From: Thermomonas carbonis
Lineage (GTDB): Bacteria > Pseudomonadota > Gammaproteobacteria > Xanthomonadales > Xanthomonadaceae
DNA: 64,000 bases
Assembly (NCBI RefSeq): GCF_014396975.1
Contig: NZ_CP060719.1
Span: 2,638,001-2,702,000 of the forward strand
Direction of reading: 5' to 3'
Positions 26,401 to 41,331 of the stretch are shown here, one piece after another; position 1 is the stretch's first letter, and the number at the start of each line of letters is the position of its first letter. Below the pieces are notes generated by a model. The model saw only the letters and a program-made list of their open reading frames with translations, was not told the DNA's origin and did not search any database. A program made the translations under genes and the position numbers.

Positions 26401-26969
26401 AGCGCAAGGAGTACCTGGACGCGCAGGACGCCGACCTGACCACCGCGCTGGACACTCTGGAAGAAGCGATCCGCAAGATCGACCGCGAGACCCGCGGCCG
26501 CTTCAAGGACACCTTCGACCGGGTCAATTCCGGCGTGCAGGAACTCTACCCGCGCCTGTTCGGTGGCGGCCATGCCTACCTGGAACTGACCGGGGACGAC
26601 TTGCTGGATACGGGCGTGGCGATCATGGCGCGCCCACCCGGCAAGCGCGTGTCAAATATCTCGCTGCTGTCCGGCGGCGAGAAGGCGATGACCGCGGTCG
26701 CGCTGGTGTTCGCGATCTTCCGGCTCAACCCGGCACCGTTCTGCCTGCTCGACGAAGTGGACGCACCGCTGGACGAAGCCAACGTCGGCCGCTTCACTGC
26801 GATGGTCAGCGAAATGAGCGAGCAGGTACAGTTCCTGTTCGTCACCCACAACAAGGCGACCATGGAAGCCGCGCAGCAGTTGTCCGGCGTGACCATGCGC
26901 GAGCCGGGCGTGTCGCGCCTGGTCTCGGTGGATCTCGCCGAAGCCGCGCGCCTGGCCGGCGCTGCCTGA
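23460..26969 (+). CDS. smc: Chromosome partition protein SMC
   Basis: A 1169-residue condensin ATPase. Walker A GPNGCGKSN is at residues 31-39, two long coiled coils (about 170-500 and 670-1000) flank a hinge near 510-650, and the C-terminal head has LSGGEKAMTA and Walker B FCLLDEVDAPLDEAN. With ScpA and ScpB it extrudes DNA loops and helps segregate origins. A gammaproteobacterium with Smc-ScpAB instead of MukBEF fits the Xanthomonadaceae. A TATACT at 23336-23341 lies upstream but has no -35 partner. The start lacks a strong ribosome site. Confidence 0.96.
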   Translation: MRLSTIKLSGFKSFVDPTTLHLPTNMTGVVGPNGCGKSNIIDAIRWVMGESAASRLRGDSLTDVIFSGSSARKPVSQATVEMIFDNSDHTITGEYAAFNEISVKRQVSRDGQSNYYLNGTKCRRRDITELFLGTGLGPRSYSIIEQGMISQVIDAKPEELRVYLEEAAGISKYKERRKETETRIRHTRENLDRLNDLREEVGKQLQHLARQARQAEQYTAIQAERRIKDVEWKALEFRALDARLQRLREKLASEETRLEQLIAEQREAERELETGRERREAASDSLNAAQAAVYRVGADLARVEQQIAHQREMASRLQRARDEAQATLAELGSHIHDDQQKLDALREAVADAEPRLELLQEGDLARQDALRDAEAQLADWQQRWDTHGREQAEAARAGDVESTRIEHLDRQVLDADRRREHLINERAGLDLDTLADAFAELQLQHETQKESLDTLGEQVELRKQATGEAQDQQRARQAELAELRKQAQAARGRLSSLETLQAAALGQEQGAATHWLKAQGLDDAARVGERLQVEAGWENAVEGALGQLIEAVLVDAPEALVDALGELGDGRLALVASAEDSGSESYAPTSLAAKVQGPRAIRRLLARLHGVDTLAEARALQARLGDGESVITRAGERLGAGWVRVVRSGAAKQGALLREKEIQSLRGEIEGHVNRERELESLLTRLRDQLLAAEQQREDAQRALYLAHRGVSELAGQLQSQQGKLESARNRIERIDAELAQLASTLDTAQAQSREARQRVEHAVSKMGDLETARQALDAERRQLAEARDNARLAARESRDAAHALALTLESQRVQVVALSQALERMGGQRGQLDSRLGDLAAQLAEGDAPVLTLENERQAALGERVRTERELAEARSTLEGIDNDLRGFEQVRQQRDAQSLTQREAIGQRRLDQQALVIKADQFAAAVVEAGFVMDEVINTLTEDADASSWEKAVTEFDAKLRRLEPVNLAAIAEHAEAAQRKEYLDAQDADLTTALDTLEEAIRKIDRETRGRFKDTFDRVNSGVQELYPRLFGGGHAYLELTGDDLLDTGVAIMARPPGKRVSNISLLSGGEKAMTAVALVFAIFRLNPAPFCLLDEVDAPLDEANVGRFTAMVSEMSEQVQFLFVTHNKATMEAAQQLSGVTMREPGVSRLVSVDLAEAARLAGAA

Positions 26970-26982
26970 GGAGGTTGTCCCG

Positions 26983-27696
26983 ATGTCCGACATGACCCTG
27001 CTGCGCATCGGCATCGCCGTGGCGATGTCGCTGCTGCTCGGCGCGATCATCTATTTCGGCCGTGGCCGCAAGAAGGGCCAGGGCCGGCGTGTGCCGCGCG
27101 AGGGAACGAGTGGTGAAGCGCGCAGCGAACCGTCGCTGGGCGACCAGTTCGCCGATGGCTGGAACTCCTCGCCCGCGCAGCAGGAAGAACTCGCCCTCGA
27201 CGGCAGCCCGGCGCAAAGCGAGCTCGGCAAGCGCGTGTCGGAGCAATTCGACCGCATCGTATCGCTGTATGTGGCGGCCAAGGCCGGCAACAAATTGCGC
27301 GGGCAGGACATCGTGGTCGCCGCCGAGAAGGCCGGCCTGACCTTCGGCCACATGGACGTGTTCCACCGGCTGGTCGATGGCAAACCGGAGCTCGGCCCGA
27401 TCTTCAGCGTCGCCAACATCATCAAGCCGGGCAGCTTCGAAATGGCGCGCATCGCCGAGATCGAAACCCCGGCGATTGCGTTCTTCCTGACCCTACCAGC
27501 GCCGGTCGGTGCGCTCGACGCGTGGGAAACCATGGAGCCGGCTGCCCAGCGCATGGCTGACCTGCTCGACGGCGTCGTGCTGGACGAAGAGCGCAATGCA
27601 CTGGGCCGCCAGCGCGTGCAGCACATCCGCGACGAACTCCGCGCCTACGATCGCCAGCATTCCGCGCCGCCGCTGAGCAAGTCGAACCGCTGGTGA
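26983..27696 (+). CDS. zipA: Cell division protein ZipA
   Basis: A 237-residue membrane anchor of the Z ring. One N-terminal membrane segment (about residues 6-25, LRIGIAVAMSLLLGAIIYF) is followed by a basic patch (GRGRKKGQGRR), a short linker and the C-terminal ZipA domain (about 100-230, with IVSLYVAAK, GLTFGHMDVFHR, PILGPIFSVAN-like and IAFFLTLP). The domain binds the FtsZ C-terminal tail. The linker is shorter than in E. coli ZipA and lacks its long Pro/Gln stretch. It follows smc by 13 bases and precedes ligA, a conserved order. Confidence 0.93.
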   Translation: MSDMTLLRIGIAVAMSLLLGAIIYFGRGRKKGQGRRVPREGTSGEARSEPSLGDQFADGWNSSPAQQEELALDGSPAQSELGKRVSEQFDRIVSLYVAAKAGNKLRGQDIVVAAEKAGLTFGHMDVFHRLVDGKPELGPIFSVANIIKPGSFEMARIAEIETPAIAFFLTLPAPVGALDAWETMEPAAQRMADLLDGVVLDEERNALGRQRVQHIRDELRAYDRQHSAPPLSKSNRW

Positions 27697-27705
27697 TCTT
27701 TCGGC

Positions 27706-31103
<3,398 letters not shown>

Positions 31104-31215
31104 CTTGGCGGCTGAATGGAAGGCCGTTGTTCGGCTGGCGTTGCGATTCCCTTCTCTTTTTGTTAATCCGGAATCGCCAACAGTATTGGCCAGGACAACC
31201 ACCGGAGGGGTCACC

Positions 31216-31989
31216 ATGCGCCGCCTGATCTTCGCTACCGCCATGTTCGCCGCGGCGTCCGCCGCTCCCGCCATCGCCGCGCCGCAGTCCTGGCAGGAGT
31301 ATGGCCCCGGCACCGGGGTGGTCCGTTGCGAATCCAACGACGGACGGATGAATCGCTGCACGCTGCCCGGTGGCGGCGGTCGCGTGGTGCTGGAGCGCCA
31401 GCACTCGCGCAACGCCTGCATCGAGGGTCGTACCTGGGGCCAGGATCGCGGTGGGGTGTGGGTGGATGACGGATGCCGCGCCGACTTCCGCGTGGCTGGC
31501 TATGGCGGTGGCTACAACGATGGCTATTACGGTGGCGGTTACAGCAACGGTGGCTATGGCCAGACCTTCCGTTGCGAGTCAGATGACGGCCGCACCCGCC
31601 AGTGCAACGGTAACGGCCGCGGGCGCGCGCAACTGGTGAAGCAGCTGTCGCGCGCGTCGTGCGTCGAGGGCCGCACCTGGGGATCCAATGGCAACGGCGT
31701 CTGGGTCTCGCAGGGATGCCGCGGTGAGTTCACGATGGGTGGCCGTGGCGGCGGCTACGGCGGGAATTACGGTGGCGGCTATGGCGGGCCGGGCTATGGC
31801 ATGGGTCGCCTGTTCCGTTGCGAATCCGACGATGGTCGCACCCGCGAATGCGCGGCGAACACCCGCGCCGGCGTGCAACTGGTACGCCAGCTCTCGCGCG
31901 CAGCCTGCATCCAGGGACGCACCTGGGGTTATGGCCGCAACGGCATCTGGGTGTCGGACGGTTGCCGCGCCGAGTTCCGCACGCATTGA
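31216..31989 (+). CDS. Secreted DUF3011 protein with three cysteine-rich repeats
   Basis: A 257-residue exported protein (signal peptide about 1-22, APAIAA). Three copies of a DUF3011 unit start near residues 36, 118 and 200. Each carries [11 protein letters not shown], LVxQLSRAxC, xGRTWG and GVWVxxGCRxEF, with four cysteines (38/48/68/87, 120/130/149/168, 202/212/231/250). The units are joined by Gly/Tyr-rich linkers (about 95-116 and 175-197). DUF3011 has no known role; secretion and even cysteine numbers suggest disulfide-bonded envelope or surface binding modules. ATG 31216 has GGAGGGG at 31204-31210; upstream frame is discounted. Confidence 0.85.
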   Translation: MRRLIFATAMFAAASAAPAIAAPQSWQEYGPGTGVVRCESNDGRMNRCTLPGGGGRVVLERQHSRNACIEGRTWGQDRGGVWVDDGCRADFRVAGYGGGYNDGYYGGGYSNGGYGQTFRCESDDGRTRQCNGNGRGRAQLVKQLSRASCVEGRTWGSNGNGVWVSQGCRGEFTMGGRGGGYGGNYGGGYGGPGYGMGRLFRCESDDGRTRECAANTRAGVQLVRQLSRAACIQGRTWGYGRNGIWVSDGCRAEFRTH

Positions 31990-32051
31990 CCGCATGCGCT
32001 GAGTCTTCCGGCACCGGCGCCCGCGTGGCGCCGGTTTCGCATGCGATGACG

Positions 32052-32064
32052 GATAATCCGCGCA
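32052..32064 (+). promoter_or_regulatory. -10 box placed for a leaderless mtnA transcript
   Basis: GATAAT (32052-32057) ends seven bases before the mtnA start at 32064. The CCGCGC spacer is identical to that of the 2819 site and contains no ribosome site. Confidence 0.5.
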
Positions 32065-33122
32065 TGGACAAGCCCATCGATTTCGACCGTTACGACCGCA
32101 TCCGCCCGATTCGCTGGACCGGCGAATCGCTGGAGTTGCTCGACCAGCGCAACCTGCCGTTCGCAGTGGCCTACGACACCAGCAGCAGCAGCGATGACGT
32201 CGCTGCCGCGATCCACGCGCTGACCGTGCGTGGCGCGCCGGCGATCGGGATCGCCGCAGCATGGGGCGTGGTGCTGGCGGCCCGCGACATCGTTGCCGCA
32301 AACGGCGTCGATGCCGCGCAAGCGCTGGAACCGGCGATGCAACGCCTCAATGCCGCGCGACCCACCGCGGTCAACCTGGCCTGGGCCATCGCGCGCATGC
32401 GCCGCGTGCTGCAGGCCGCCGGCAGCGACTGGCGCGAGGTGCTGGAGCGCGAAGCGCGCGCGATCGAGACCGAAGACCTCGCCGCGAATCGCCACATGGG
32501 CGCACTGGGTGCTGGCCTGATCGCGGCGGGCAGCGGCGTGCTCACCCATTGCAACACCGGATCGCTGGCGACCGCCGGCTTCGGCACCGCGCTCGGCGTG
32601 ATCCGCGCGGGCGTGGCAGCCCACCGCATCGACAAGGTGTTCGCCGGCGAGACCCGCCCGTGGAACCAGGGCGCACGGCTGACCGTGTGGGAACTGCAGC
32701 AGGACGGCATCGACGCCACCCTGATCGCCGATGCGGCGGCCTCCCACCTGATGAAGAGCGGCCAGGTCCAGTGGGTGATCGTCGGCGCCGACCGCATCTG
32801 CGCCAACGGCGACACCGCCAACAAGATCGGCACTTACCAGCTGGCGATCGCGGCGCGCCACCACGGCGTCAAGTTCATGGTGGTGGCACCGTCCTCGACC
32901 GTGGACATGGAGACGGCGTCCGGCGAGCTGATCGAGATCGAGGAGCGCGACACCGCGGAGCTGCTGTCGTTCAAGGGTGCACGCACCGTGTCCGAAGGCG
33001 TGCGTGCATGGAACCCCGTGTTCGATGTCACCCCGCATGATCTGATCGATGCCATCGTGACCGAGCAGGGCGTGGTGGAACGGCCAGACGCGATGCGAAT
33101 GCAGGCGCTGTTCAAGTCCTGA
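32064..33122 (+). CDS. mtnA: S-methyl-5-thioribose-1-phosphate isomerase
   Basis: A 352-residue enzyme of the methionine salvage pathway that isomerises methylthioribose-1-phosphate to methylthioribulose-1-phosphate. Catalytic Cys163 lies in [10 protein letters not shown] and Asp243 in VGADRI; RGAPAIG and [10 protein letters not shown] are further family marks that separate it from eIF2B subunits. An in-frame ATG at 32046 would add six residues, but 32064 fits the leaderless promoter spacing and the family start. It stands alone ahead of the long gap before gyrA. Confidence 0.93.
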   Translation: MDKPIDFDRYDRIRPIRWTGESLELLDQRNLPFAVAYDTSSSSDDVAAAIHALTVRGAPAIGIAAAWGVVLAARDIVAANGVDAAQALEPAMQRLNAARPTAVNLAWAIARMRRVLQAAGSDWREVLEREARAIETEDLAANRHMGALGAGLIAAGSGVLTHCNTGSLATAGFGTALGVIRAGVAAHRIDKVFAGETRPWNQGARLTVWELQQDGIDATLIADAAASHLMKSGQVQWVIVGADRICANGDTANKIGTYQLAIAARHHGVKFMVVAPSSTVDMETASGELIEIEERDTAELLSFKGARTVSEGVRAWNPVFDVTPHDLIDAIVTEQGVVERPDAMRMQALFKS

Positions 33123-33551
33123 TTTCGTGCGTTGGTTTTCCGGGGAAGAGTGGTCGCGGCATGGCGCCTACTCGACGCGTGCGAACGTCCTGTTCTACGC
33201 GTCGCCGCGGGCCCGCTCCGCGGCCCGGCCCGCCACTGCATGGCGGGCGTTCGCGTGTTCGCGCAGCATGCTGCGCGAGCAGGACACGCTCACCCATGGG
33301 CCCGCTCTGCGGCGCCACGCCACCCCCCACTCACTGGAGAATTTCGCTGTCGGAGTAAAAGGCAGTTGCGTGGTGGCGTTGGCCGCCAAAAAGCCCCGTA
33401 ACCCCTTGATTCTTCGTCGGAATCGACGGCACGGAAGCGCCCCGGAAATGCTACAATTTCACGTTGCTGAAAACCCCCTTGGAATGCCTGCGCGGAATCG
33501 CTTCCGCAGGCGTCCCGCGGGCCGCGGAATTTGCTGACAACCGGACGCACG
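33123..33551 (+). other. 429-base gap upstream of gyrA
   Basis: No convincing gene. The gap holds a strong hairpin (GCCCGCCA...TGGCGGGC near 33228-33248), a 20-bp perfect palindrome TCGCGCAGCATGCTGCGCGA (33259-33278), and two similar GGGCCCGCTC-GCGGC strings. A segment at 33330-33351 resembles 6231-6252 (17 of 22 bases), hinting at a dispersed repeat. The last 100 bases carry the gyrA promoter and leader, with a GCGGAA/TTCCGC hairpin in the leader. Short open frames here are GC-driven and have no recognisable product. Confidence 0.5.
33449..33457 (+). promoter_or_regulatory. Extended -10 promoter of gyrA
   Basis: TGC followed by TACAAT (33452-33457) forms an extended -10 element, which can work without a good -35; none is seen. 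Transcription would start near 33464, giving a leader of about 88 bases. Confidence 0.5.
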
Positions 33552-36257
<2,706 letters not shown>

Positions 36258-36277
36258 TCCCAGCGTTTTGCGAGATG

Positions 36278-36304
36278 AAAGCCCGGCTGAACGCCGGGCT
36301 TTTT
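36278..36304 (+). terminator. Rho-independent terminator of gyrA
   Basis: AGCCCGGC (36280-36287) pairs with GCCGGGCT (36293-36300) around TGAAC, with A's before and TTTT after (36301-36304). It lies about 20 bases past the gyrA stop. Confidence 0.88.
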
Positions 36305-36346
36305 GTTTGCGCGAACGAGGGCCGCTTGGTGCGTCGCTCTGCGTCC

Positions 36347-36352
36347 TATACT
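36347..36352 (+). promoter_or_regulatory. Possible -10 box of the alpha-2-macroglobulin gene
   Basis: TATACT, with TTGGTG at 36326-36331 as a possible -35 at 15 bases, shorter than ideal. Transcription near 36359 would leave a leader of about 23 bases. Confidence 0.4.
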
Positions 36353-36381
36353 CGAAACCGCCTGGCATGGATGGAACCGAG

Positions 36382-39300
36382 ATGCGAACCGAACGGATGT
36401 CGATGGTGCGCGCCTTGCGCCCGGTGCTGATGGTGCTGCTGGGGGTCTCGCTGGCGGCGGGATTGCCAGCCTGCAAGCGCAACCCGTCCGGCGACCTGCC
36501 GGCGACCAGCGGCGAGGCGATCCAGGCCAAGCGCGAGGAAGTGAAGGGCTTTGCGGTGGTCCGCGCCTACCCGGACCAGGGCCGCGACACGCTTGCAGTG
36601 GCGGTGGAGTTCTCGCGGCCGCTGGTTGGTACCCAGGACTTCGACAAGCTGCTGACCTTCACCGAACGCGTCGGCGAGGACAGCAGTTGGGTCCTGTCCG
36701 ACGACGGCAAAGTGCTGCGATATCCGCACGTACCGGCGAACAGCACCGTGACCCTGCGCATCTCCAGTGCGGTGACCGCCGCCGATGGCAGCAAGATCGG
36801 CCGCGATATCGAGATGAAGGTGTTCACCGGCGAACTGGAGCCCGCGGTCGGCTTTGCCTCGCAGGGCAGCGTGCTGCCGGCCAAGGATTCGCGAGGCCTG
36901 CCGGTGGTCTCGGTCAACGTGGCCGAGGTCGATGTCGAGTTCCTGCGCGTGCGCGAAGCGTCGCTGCCGCGTTTCTTCGCCGAATACCAGCGCGGCGGCC
37001 GTCGCGGCAGCTGGGAACTCGACCCGTCCTGGTACGACGAGGACGACAAGGACAGCCGCCCGCCGATCTCCAAGCTGGCCGAACCCGTGTACGTCAACCG
37101 CTTCGTGCTTGGCGGCGCACGCAACGAGCGCGTGCTGACCCACCTGCCGGTGCAGGACATCGCCGAGCTGCAGCAGCCCGGCCTGTACTTCGCGGTGATG
37201 AAGAAGGCCGGCGCGTTCAAGGACGACTACGACACTGCGTTCTTCACGGTCAGCGACATCGGCCTGCATGTGCGCGCGTACAAGGACAAGCTGTTCGTGC
37301 ACACGGCCTCGCTGGCGGACGGCGCTGCGCTGGCCAATGCCGAGTTGCGGGTGCTGGACGCACGCGGCGAGCCGGTGTTCAAGGGCAAGACCGACGGCAA
37401 CGGCAACGCACTGCTCGACTACACGCTGGACGCGGCGCATGTGCTCACTGCGGCGCGCGGCAAGGATGTATCGATGCTGCCGTTCAACCAACCAGCGCTG
37501 GATCTCTCCGAGTTCGCGGTCAGTGGCCGCGGGCAGGCGTGGTTCGACGTGTTCGCCTGGTCGGGCCGTGATCTCTATCGCCCCGGCGAGACCGTACGCG
37601 TGTCCGCGCTGCTGCGCGACAACGACGGCAAGCCGGTGGTGACCAAGAACGGCAAGGCGCAGTCGCTGTTCGTGAGACTCAAGCAGCCGGACGGCAAGAC
37701 CTTCGTCGAGTCGCGGATCGAGCCGGGCGCACAGGGCTATTTCCGCTTCGAGAAAGCGATCCCGGTCGAAGCGCCGACCGGCAAGTGGCAGGTCGAATTC
37801 CGCACCGACCCGGCCAGCAAGGAAGCGGTGCAGGGCATGGCCCTGCGCATCGAGGAATTCCTGCCCGAACGCATGAAGCTGGACCTCGACAGCGCGGATC
37901 CGGTCCTGCATCCCGGCGAACCGTTGCGCCTGCGCGCCACCGGCGCCTATCTGTATGGCGCACCGGCATCTGGCAATCGCTTCACCGCGAAACTCGCGGT
38001 CATGGTCGACCAGCATCCGCTGGCGCAGGCCAAGGGCTACTTCTTCGGCGACGCCACGGTGGTGTTGCCGAAGGAAGCCAAGGATGTGGTCGAAGGCACC
38101 CTGGACGCCGAAGGCAAGCTGGCCCAGGACATCGCCTTGCCGGCTGAAGTGAAGGGCAACACCCCGGTGAAGGCGATCGTCTCCGGCAGCCTGTACGAAT
38201 CCGGCGGGCGCAGCGTCAACCGCAGCGTGGAACGTGTGCTGTGGCCGGCCGATGCGCTGGTCGGGGTACGCCCGTTGTTCGACGACAAGGACGGCGCTGA
38301 CGCCAACGCCAACGCCCGCTTTGAACTGATGCGCTTCGGCCCCGACGGCACGCCGCGGCCGCTCAAGGGATTGAAGGTCACCTTGGTGCGCGAGCATCGC
38401 GACTACCACTGGAGCCATGACGACGACACCGGCTGGGACTACGACTTCACCCGCCGCTTCGAGAACAAGCAGGTGCTCACGCTGGACGCGGGCGCGACTG
38501 CGGTGCGCTTCGATGTCCCGGTGGAGTGGGGTGAGTACCGCATCGACGTGCTCGATCCTGTCACCAAACTCACCATGCGTTATCCGTTCCATGCCGGCTG
38601 GGGTTGGGACGACGAGAACCGCGGCCTCGACGCGCGTCCCGACAAGGTCAAGCTGGCGCTGGACAAGACCGCGTACCGCGCCGGCGACACGCTGAAGGCG
38701 ACCCTGACCCCGCCGCATCCGGGCAAGGGCCTGCTGCTGGTGGAAAGCGACCGCATGCTGTTCGTGCAGGCGATCGACGTGAAACCCGGCACGGTAGTCG
38801 AAATCCCGGTGACCAAGGATTGGGAACGCCACGACGTCTACGTCACCGCGCTGGTGTTCCGTGGCGGCAGCGCGACCAGCAAGATCACCCCGGCGCGCGC
38901 GGTCGGCGTGGCCCATGTGCCGATGGATCGTCGCGACCGCAAGATCGCGGTTGGCCTGGCGGTGAAGCCGCGGGTGCGCCCGGAGCAGCCGCTGCAGATG
39001 GTCGTCAGCGCGCCCGCACTGGCCGGAAAGCAGGCGTATGCAACGGTCTCCGCGGTCGATGTCGGCATCCTCAACATCACCCGCTTCCCGGTGCCCGATG
39101 CGAACGCGCATTTCTTCGCGCAACGCCGTCTCGGCGTGGATGCGTATGACATCTATGGCCGTGTCATCGAGAGCTTCGAGGGCGGTATCGCCAAGCTGCG
39201 TTTCGGTGGCGACATGCCGCTCGCTGCATTGCCGCAGGCGCGGCGACCGACCGCGCGGGTGCAGACCGTCGACCTGTTCGCAGGGCCGGTAAAACTCGAT

Positions 39301-41331
39301 GCGAAGGGCAATGCGCGGGTCTCGCTGGCGGTGCCGGATTTCAACGGCACCTTGCGGGTCTCGGCGCTGGTGTACTCGGACACGCAGTACGGCAATCGCG
39401 ATGCCGAAACCGTGGTGCGCGCGCCGATCGTCGCCGAGGCCAGCATGCCGCGGGTGATGGCGCCGGGCGACCGCGGCACGGTCACCCTCGACATCACCAA
39501 CTTCACCGGAAAGCCGGGCGAGTTCAAGGTGCGGGTGGATGGCATCGGCCCGGCGTCGGTCGGTGAGGGCAGCCGCACGCTGCAACTCGCCGGCGAGGCC
39601 AAGTCCACGCTCAGCTTCCCGCTGGCCGCGCAGGAAGGTTTCAGCGTGGCGCAGGTGCGGGTGCGGGTGGATGGCAACGGCGCGAAAGTCGACCGCAAGT
39701 ACGACCTGCCGGTGCGCCCGGCCTGGCCCTCGGTCGTGCGTTCGCGCACGCAGGTGCTGGGCGAGGGTGGCGCAGCGACGATGGATGCCGGCTTTGCCGA
39801 AGGGTTGATGCCGGGTTCGGTGAGCGCGCGGATGCTGGTGAGCGCGGTGCCGCCGATCCCGTTCGCGGCGGCGCTGAAGGGCGCGCTCGACTATCCCTAC
39901 GGTTGCGCCGAGCAGACCACCAGCAAGGGCTACGCGGCGTTGCTGCTGGATGCCGCCAGCGCGAAGCAGTTCGGCATCGGCGGACTGGATGCGGCCAAGC
40001 GGCGCGCGCGCATGGAAGGCGCGTTCGGTCGGCTTGCCTCGATGCAGGTGTCGTCCGGGCATTTCTCGATGTGGGGCAGCGACGACTACGTCGATCCCGC
40101 GTTGACTCCGTACATCGTCGAGTTCCTGCTGGACGCGCGCGAGGGCGGCTTCGCGGTGCCGGAGGCGGTGCTGCAGAAGGCGCTGCAACGGCTGAGCGAG
40201 GACCTGCTGGCCGGTGGCCACGAGTTCTACGGTCGTGACCATCGCGAGTATCTGAAGTTCGCCTACCAGGCGCATGCGGGTTACGCGTTGGCGCGCGTCA
40301 ATCGTGCGCCGTTGGGGACCTTGCGCGCGCTTTACGACAACGAGCGCAAGAAAGCCTTGAAGGGCCTGCCGCTGGTCCAGCTCGGACTGGCGCTGGCGAT
40401 GCAGGGCGACAAGGTGCGCGGGCAGAAGGCGATCGCCGAGGGCTTCGCGTTCCAGGGCGATCGTGTGGGCTATCTGGGCGATTACGGCAGCCCGTTGCGC
40501 GACGGCGCGTTGATGATCGCGCTCACTCACGAGCGTGGTTATTCAAAGCCGGCCTTCGATGCCAAGGCGATCGACCTCGGCCGCGACCTGGATGCGCGCC
40601 GCAACGCGCCGTGGTTCTATCTCAGCACGCAGGAGCAGATCGCGCTGGCCCGGCTCGGCAAGGCGTTGCTGGCCGACCAGAAGAAGAACGTGGCCGGCAC
40701 GCTGACCACTGCGACAGGCAACGAGACCATCGCCGCGACGAAAGCCTTCGGGCGCGATTTCGATTTCGCCGCGCTGGCCAAGGGCGTGCGTTTCGTGCCG
40801 CAAGGTGAGCCGCCGTTCTACGCCAGCCTGGACGTGGCCGGGGTGCCACGCAGCGCACCGGCGGCGGATGCCAGTGTGATCAACGTCGAGCGCAGCCTGT
40901 TCGGGACCGATGGCAAGCCGTGGACGCCGCGGCCACTGAAGGAAGGCGAGGCCCTGATCGTCCGCGTGAGCATCACTGCCGATCGCGACATGCCGGACGC
41001 GTTGCTTACCGATTTGCTGCCGGCCGGCCTTGAGATCGAGAACTTCAACCTCGGGGACGGCAAGCAATGGGCCGACGTGGTGGTCGACGGCATCGACATC
41101 ACCTCACGCGGTGGCGAAGCCGAGATCCGCCATGAGGAGTTCCGCGACGACCGTTACATCGCCGCGCTGAAGCTTGGCGCGGGCAGCCGGGCGCGGTTGT
41201 TCTACCTGGTGCGCGCGGTCACCCCCGGCACCTACACCGCGCCGCCGTCGCTGGTCGAGGACATGTATCGCCCCGCTCTGCGCGGCGTGGGCAAGGCGGT
41301 GCCGGCGAGCATTACGGTGGTGCAGCCTTGA
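36382..41331 (+). CDS. Bacterial alpha-2-macroglobulin lipoprotein (YfhM-like)
   Basis: A 1649-residue periplasmic lipoprotein: the lipobox LPAC puts the lipidated cysteine at 31. Several MG (fibronectin-like) domains precede a thioester motif YGCAEQTT with Cys1175, the bait for covalently trapping attacking proteases. A TED helical domain and a receptor-binding-like end follow. Bacterial forms act with PBP1C to protect and repair the envelope; pbpC follows directly and overlaps by 4 bases, the classic arrangement. ATG 36382 is preferred (GGAA at 36373-36376); ATGs at 36367 and 36397 are alternatives. Confidence 0.92.
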   Translation: MRTERMSMVRALRPVLMVLLGVSLAAGLPACKRNPSGDLPATSGEAIQAKREEVKGFAVVRAYPDQGRDTLAVAVEFSRPLVGTQDFDKLLTFTERVGEDSSWVLSDDGKVLRYPHVPANSTVTLRISSAVTAADGSKIGRDIEMKVFTGELEPAVGFASQGSVLPAKDSRGLPVVSVNVAEVDVEFLRVREASLPRFFAEYQRGGRRGSWELDPSWYDEDDKDSRPPISKLAEPVYVNRFVLGGARNERVLTHLPVQDIAELQQPGLYFAVMKKAGAFKDDYDTAFFTVSDIGLHVRAYKDKLFVHTASLADGAALANAELRVLDARGEPVFKGKTDGNGNALLDYTLDAAHVLTAARGKDVSMLPFNQPALDLSEFAVSGRGQAWFDVFAWSGRDLYRPGETVRVSALLRDNDGKPVVTKNGKAQSLFVRLKQPDGKTFVESRIEPGAQGYFRFEKAIPVEAPTGKWQVEFRTDPASKEAVQGMALRIEEFLPERMKLDLDSADPVLHPGEPLRLRATGAYLYGAPASGNRFTAKLAVMVDQHPLAQAKGYFFGDATVVLPKEAKDVVEGTLDAEGKLAQDIALPAEVKGNTPVKAIVSGSLYESGGRSVNRSVERVLWPADALVGVRPLFDDKDGADANANARFELMRFGPDGTPRPLKGLKVTLVREHRDYHWSHDDDTGWDYDFTRRFENKQVLTLDAGATAVRFDVPVEWGEYRIDVLDPVTKLTMRYPFHAGWGWDDENRGLDARPDKVKLALDKTAYRAGDTLKATLTPPHPGKGLLLVESDRMLFVQAIDVKPGTVVEIPVTKDWERHDVYVTALVFRGGSATSKITPARAVGVAHVPMDRRDRKIAVGLAVKPRVRPEQPLQMVVSAPALAGKQAYATVSAVDVGILNITRFPVPDANAHFFAQRRLGVDAYDIYGRVIESFEGGIAKLRFGGDMPLAALPQARRPTARVQTVDLFAGPVKLDAKGNARVSLAVPDFNGTLRVSALVYSDTQYGNRDAETVVRAPIVAEASMPRVMAPGDRGTVTLDITNFTGKPGEFKVRVDGIGPASVGEGSRTLQLAGEAKSTLSFPLAAQEGFSVAQVRVRVDGNGAKVDRKYDLPVRPAWPSVVRSRTQVLGEGGAATMDAGFAEGLMPGSVSARMLVSAVPPIPFAAALKGALDYPYGCAEQTTSKGYAALLLDAASAKQFGIGGLDAAKRRARMEGAFGRLASMQVSSGHFSMWGSDDYVDPALTPYIVEFLLDAREGGFAVPEAVLQKALQRLSEDLLAGGHEFYGRDHREYLKFAYQAHAGYALARVNRAPLGTLRALYDNERKKALKGLPLVQLGLALAMQGDKVRGQKAIAEGFAFQGDRVGYLGDYGSPLRDGALMIALTHERGYSKPAFDAKAIDLGRDLDARRNAPWFYLSTQEQIALARLGKALLADQKKNVAGTLTTATGNETIAATKAFGRDFDFAALAKGVRFVPQGEPPFYASLDVAGVPRSAPAADASVINVERSLFGTDGKPWTPRPLKEGEALIVRVSITADRDMPDALLTDLLPAGLEIENFNLGDGKQWADVVVDGIDITSRGGEAEIRHEEFRDDRYIAALKLGAGSRARLFYLVRAVTPGTYTAPPSLVEDMYRPALRGVGKAVPASITVVQP

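Noticed and set aside
31143..31177. GCGATTCC/GGAATCGC inverted repeat before the DUF3011 gene as an operator
   Set aside because: Eight-base arms with a 19-base loop; no clear promoter overlaps it, so a regulatory role is not supported.
33259..33278. 20-bp perfect palindrome as an operator for gyrA
   Set aside because: It lies almost 190 bases before the -10 box with no linked regulator; kept only as a structural oddity.
36346..40530. 1394-codon minus-strand open frame opposite the alpha-2-macroglobulin gene
   Set aside because: His/Arg/Gln-rich shadow of a well-supported gene with a thioester motif; no domain of its own.
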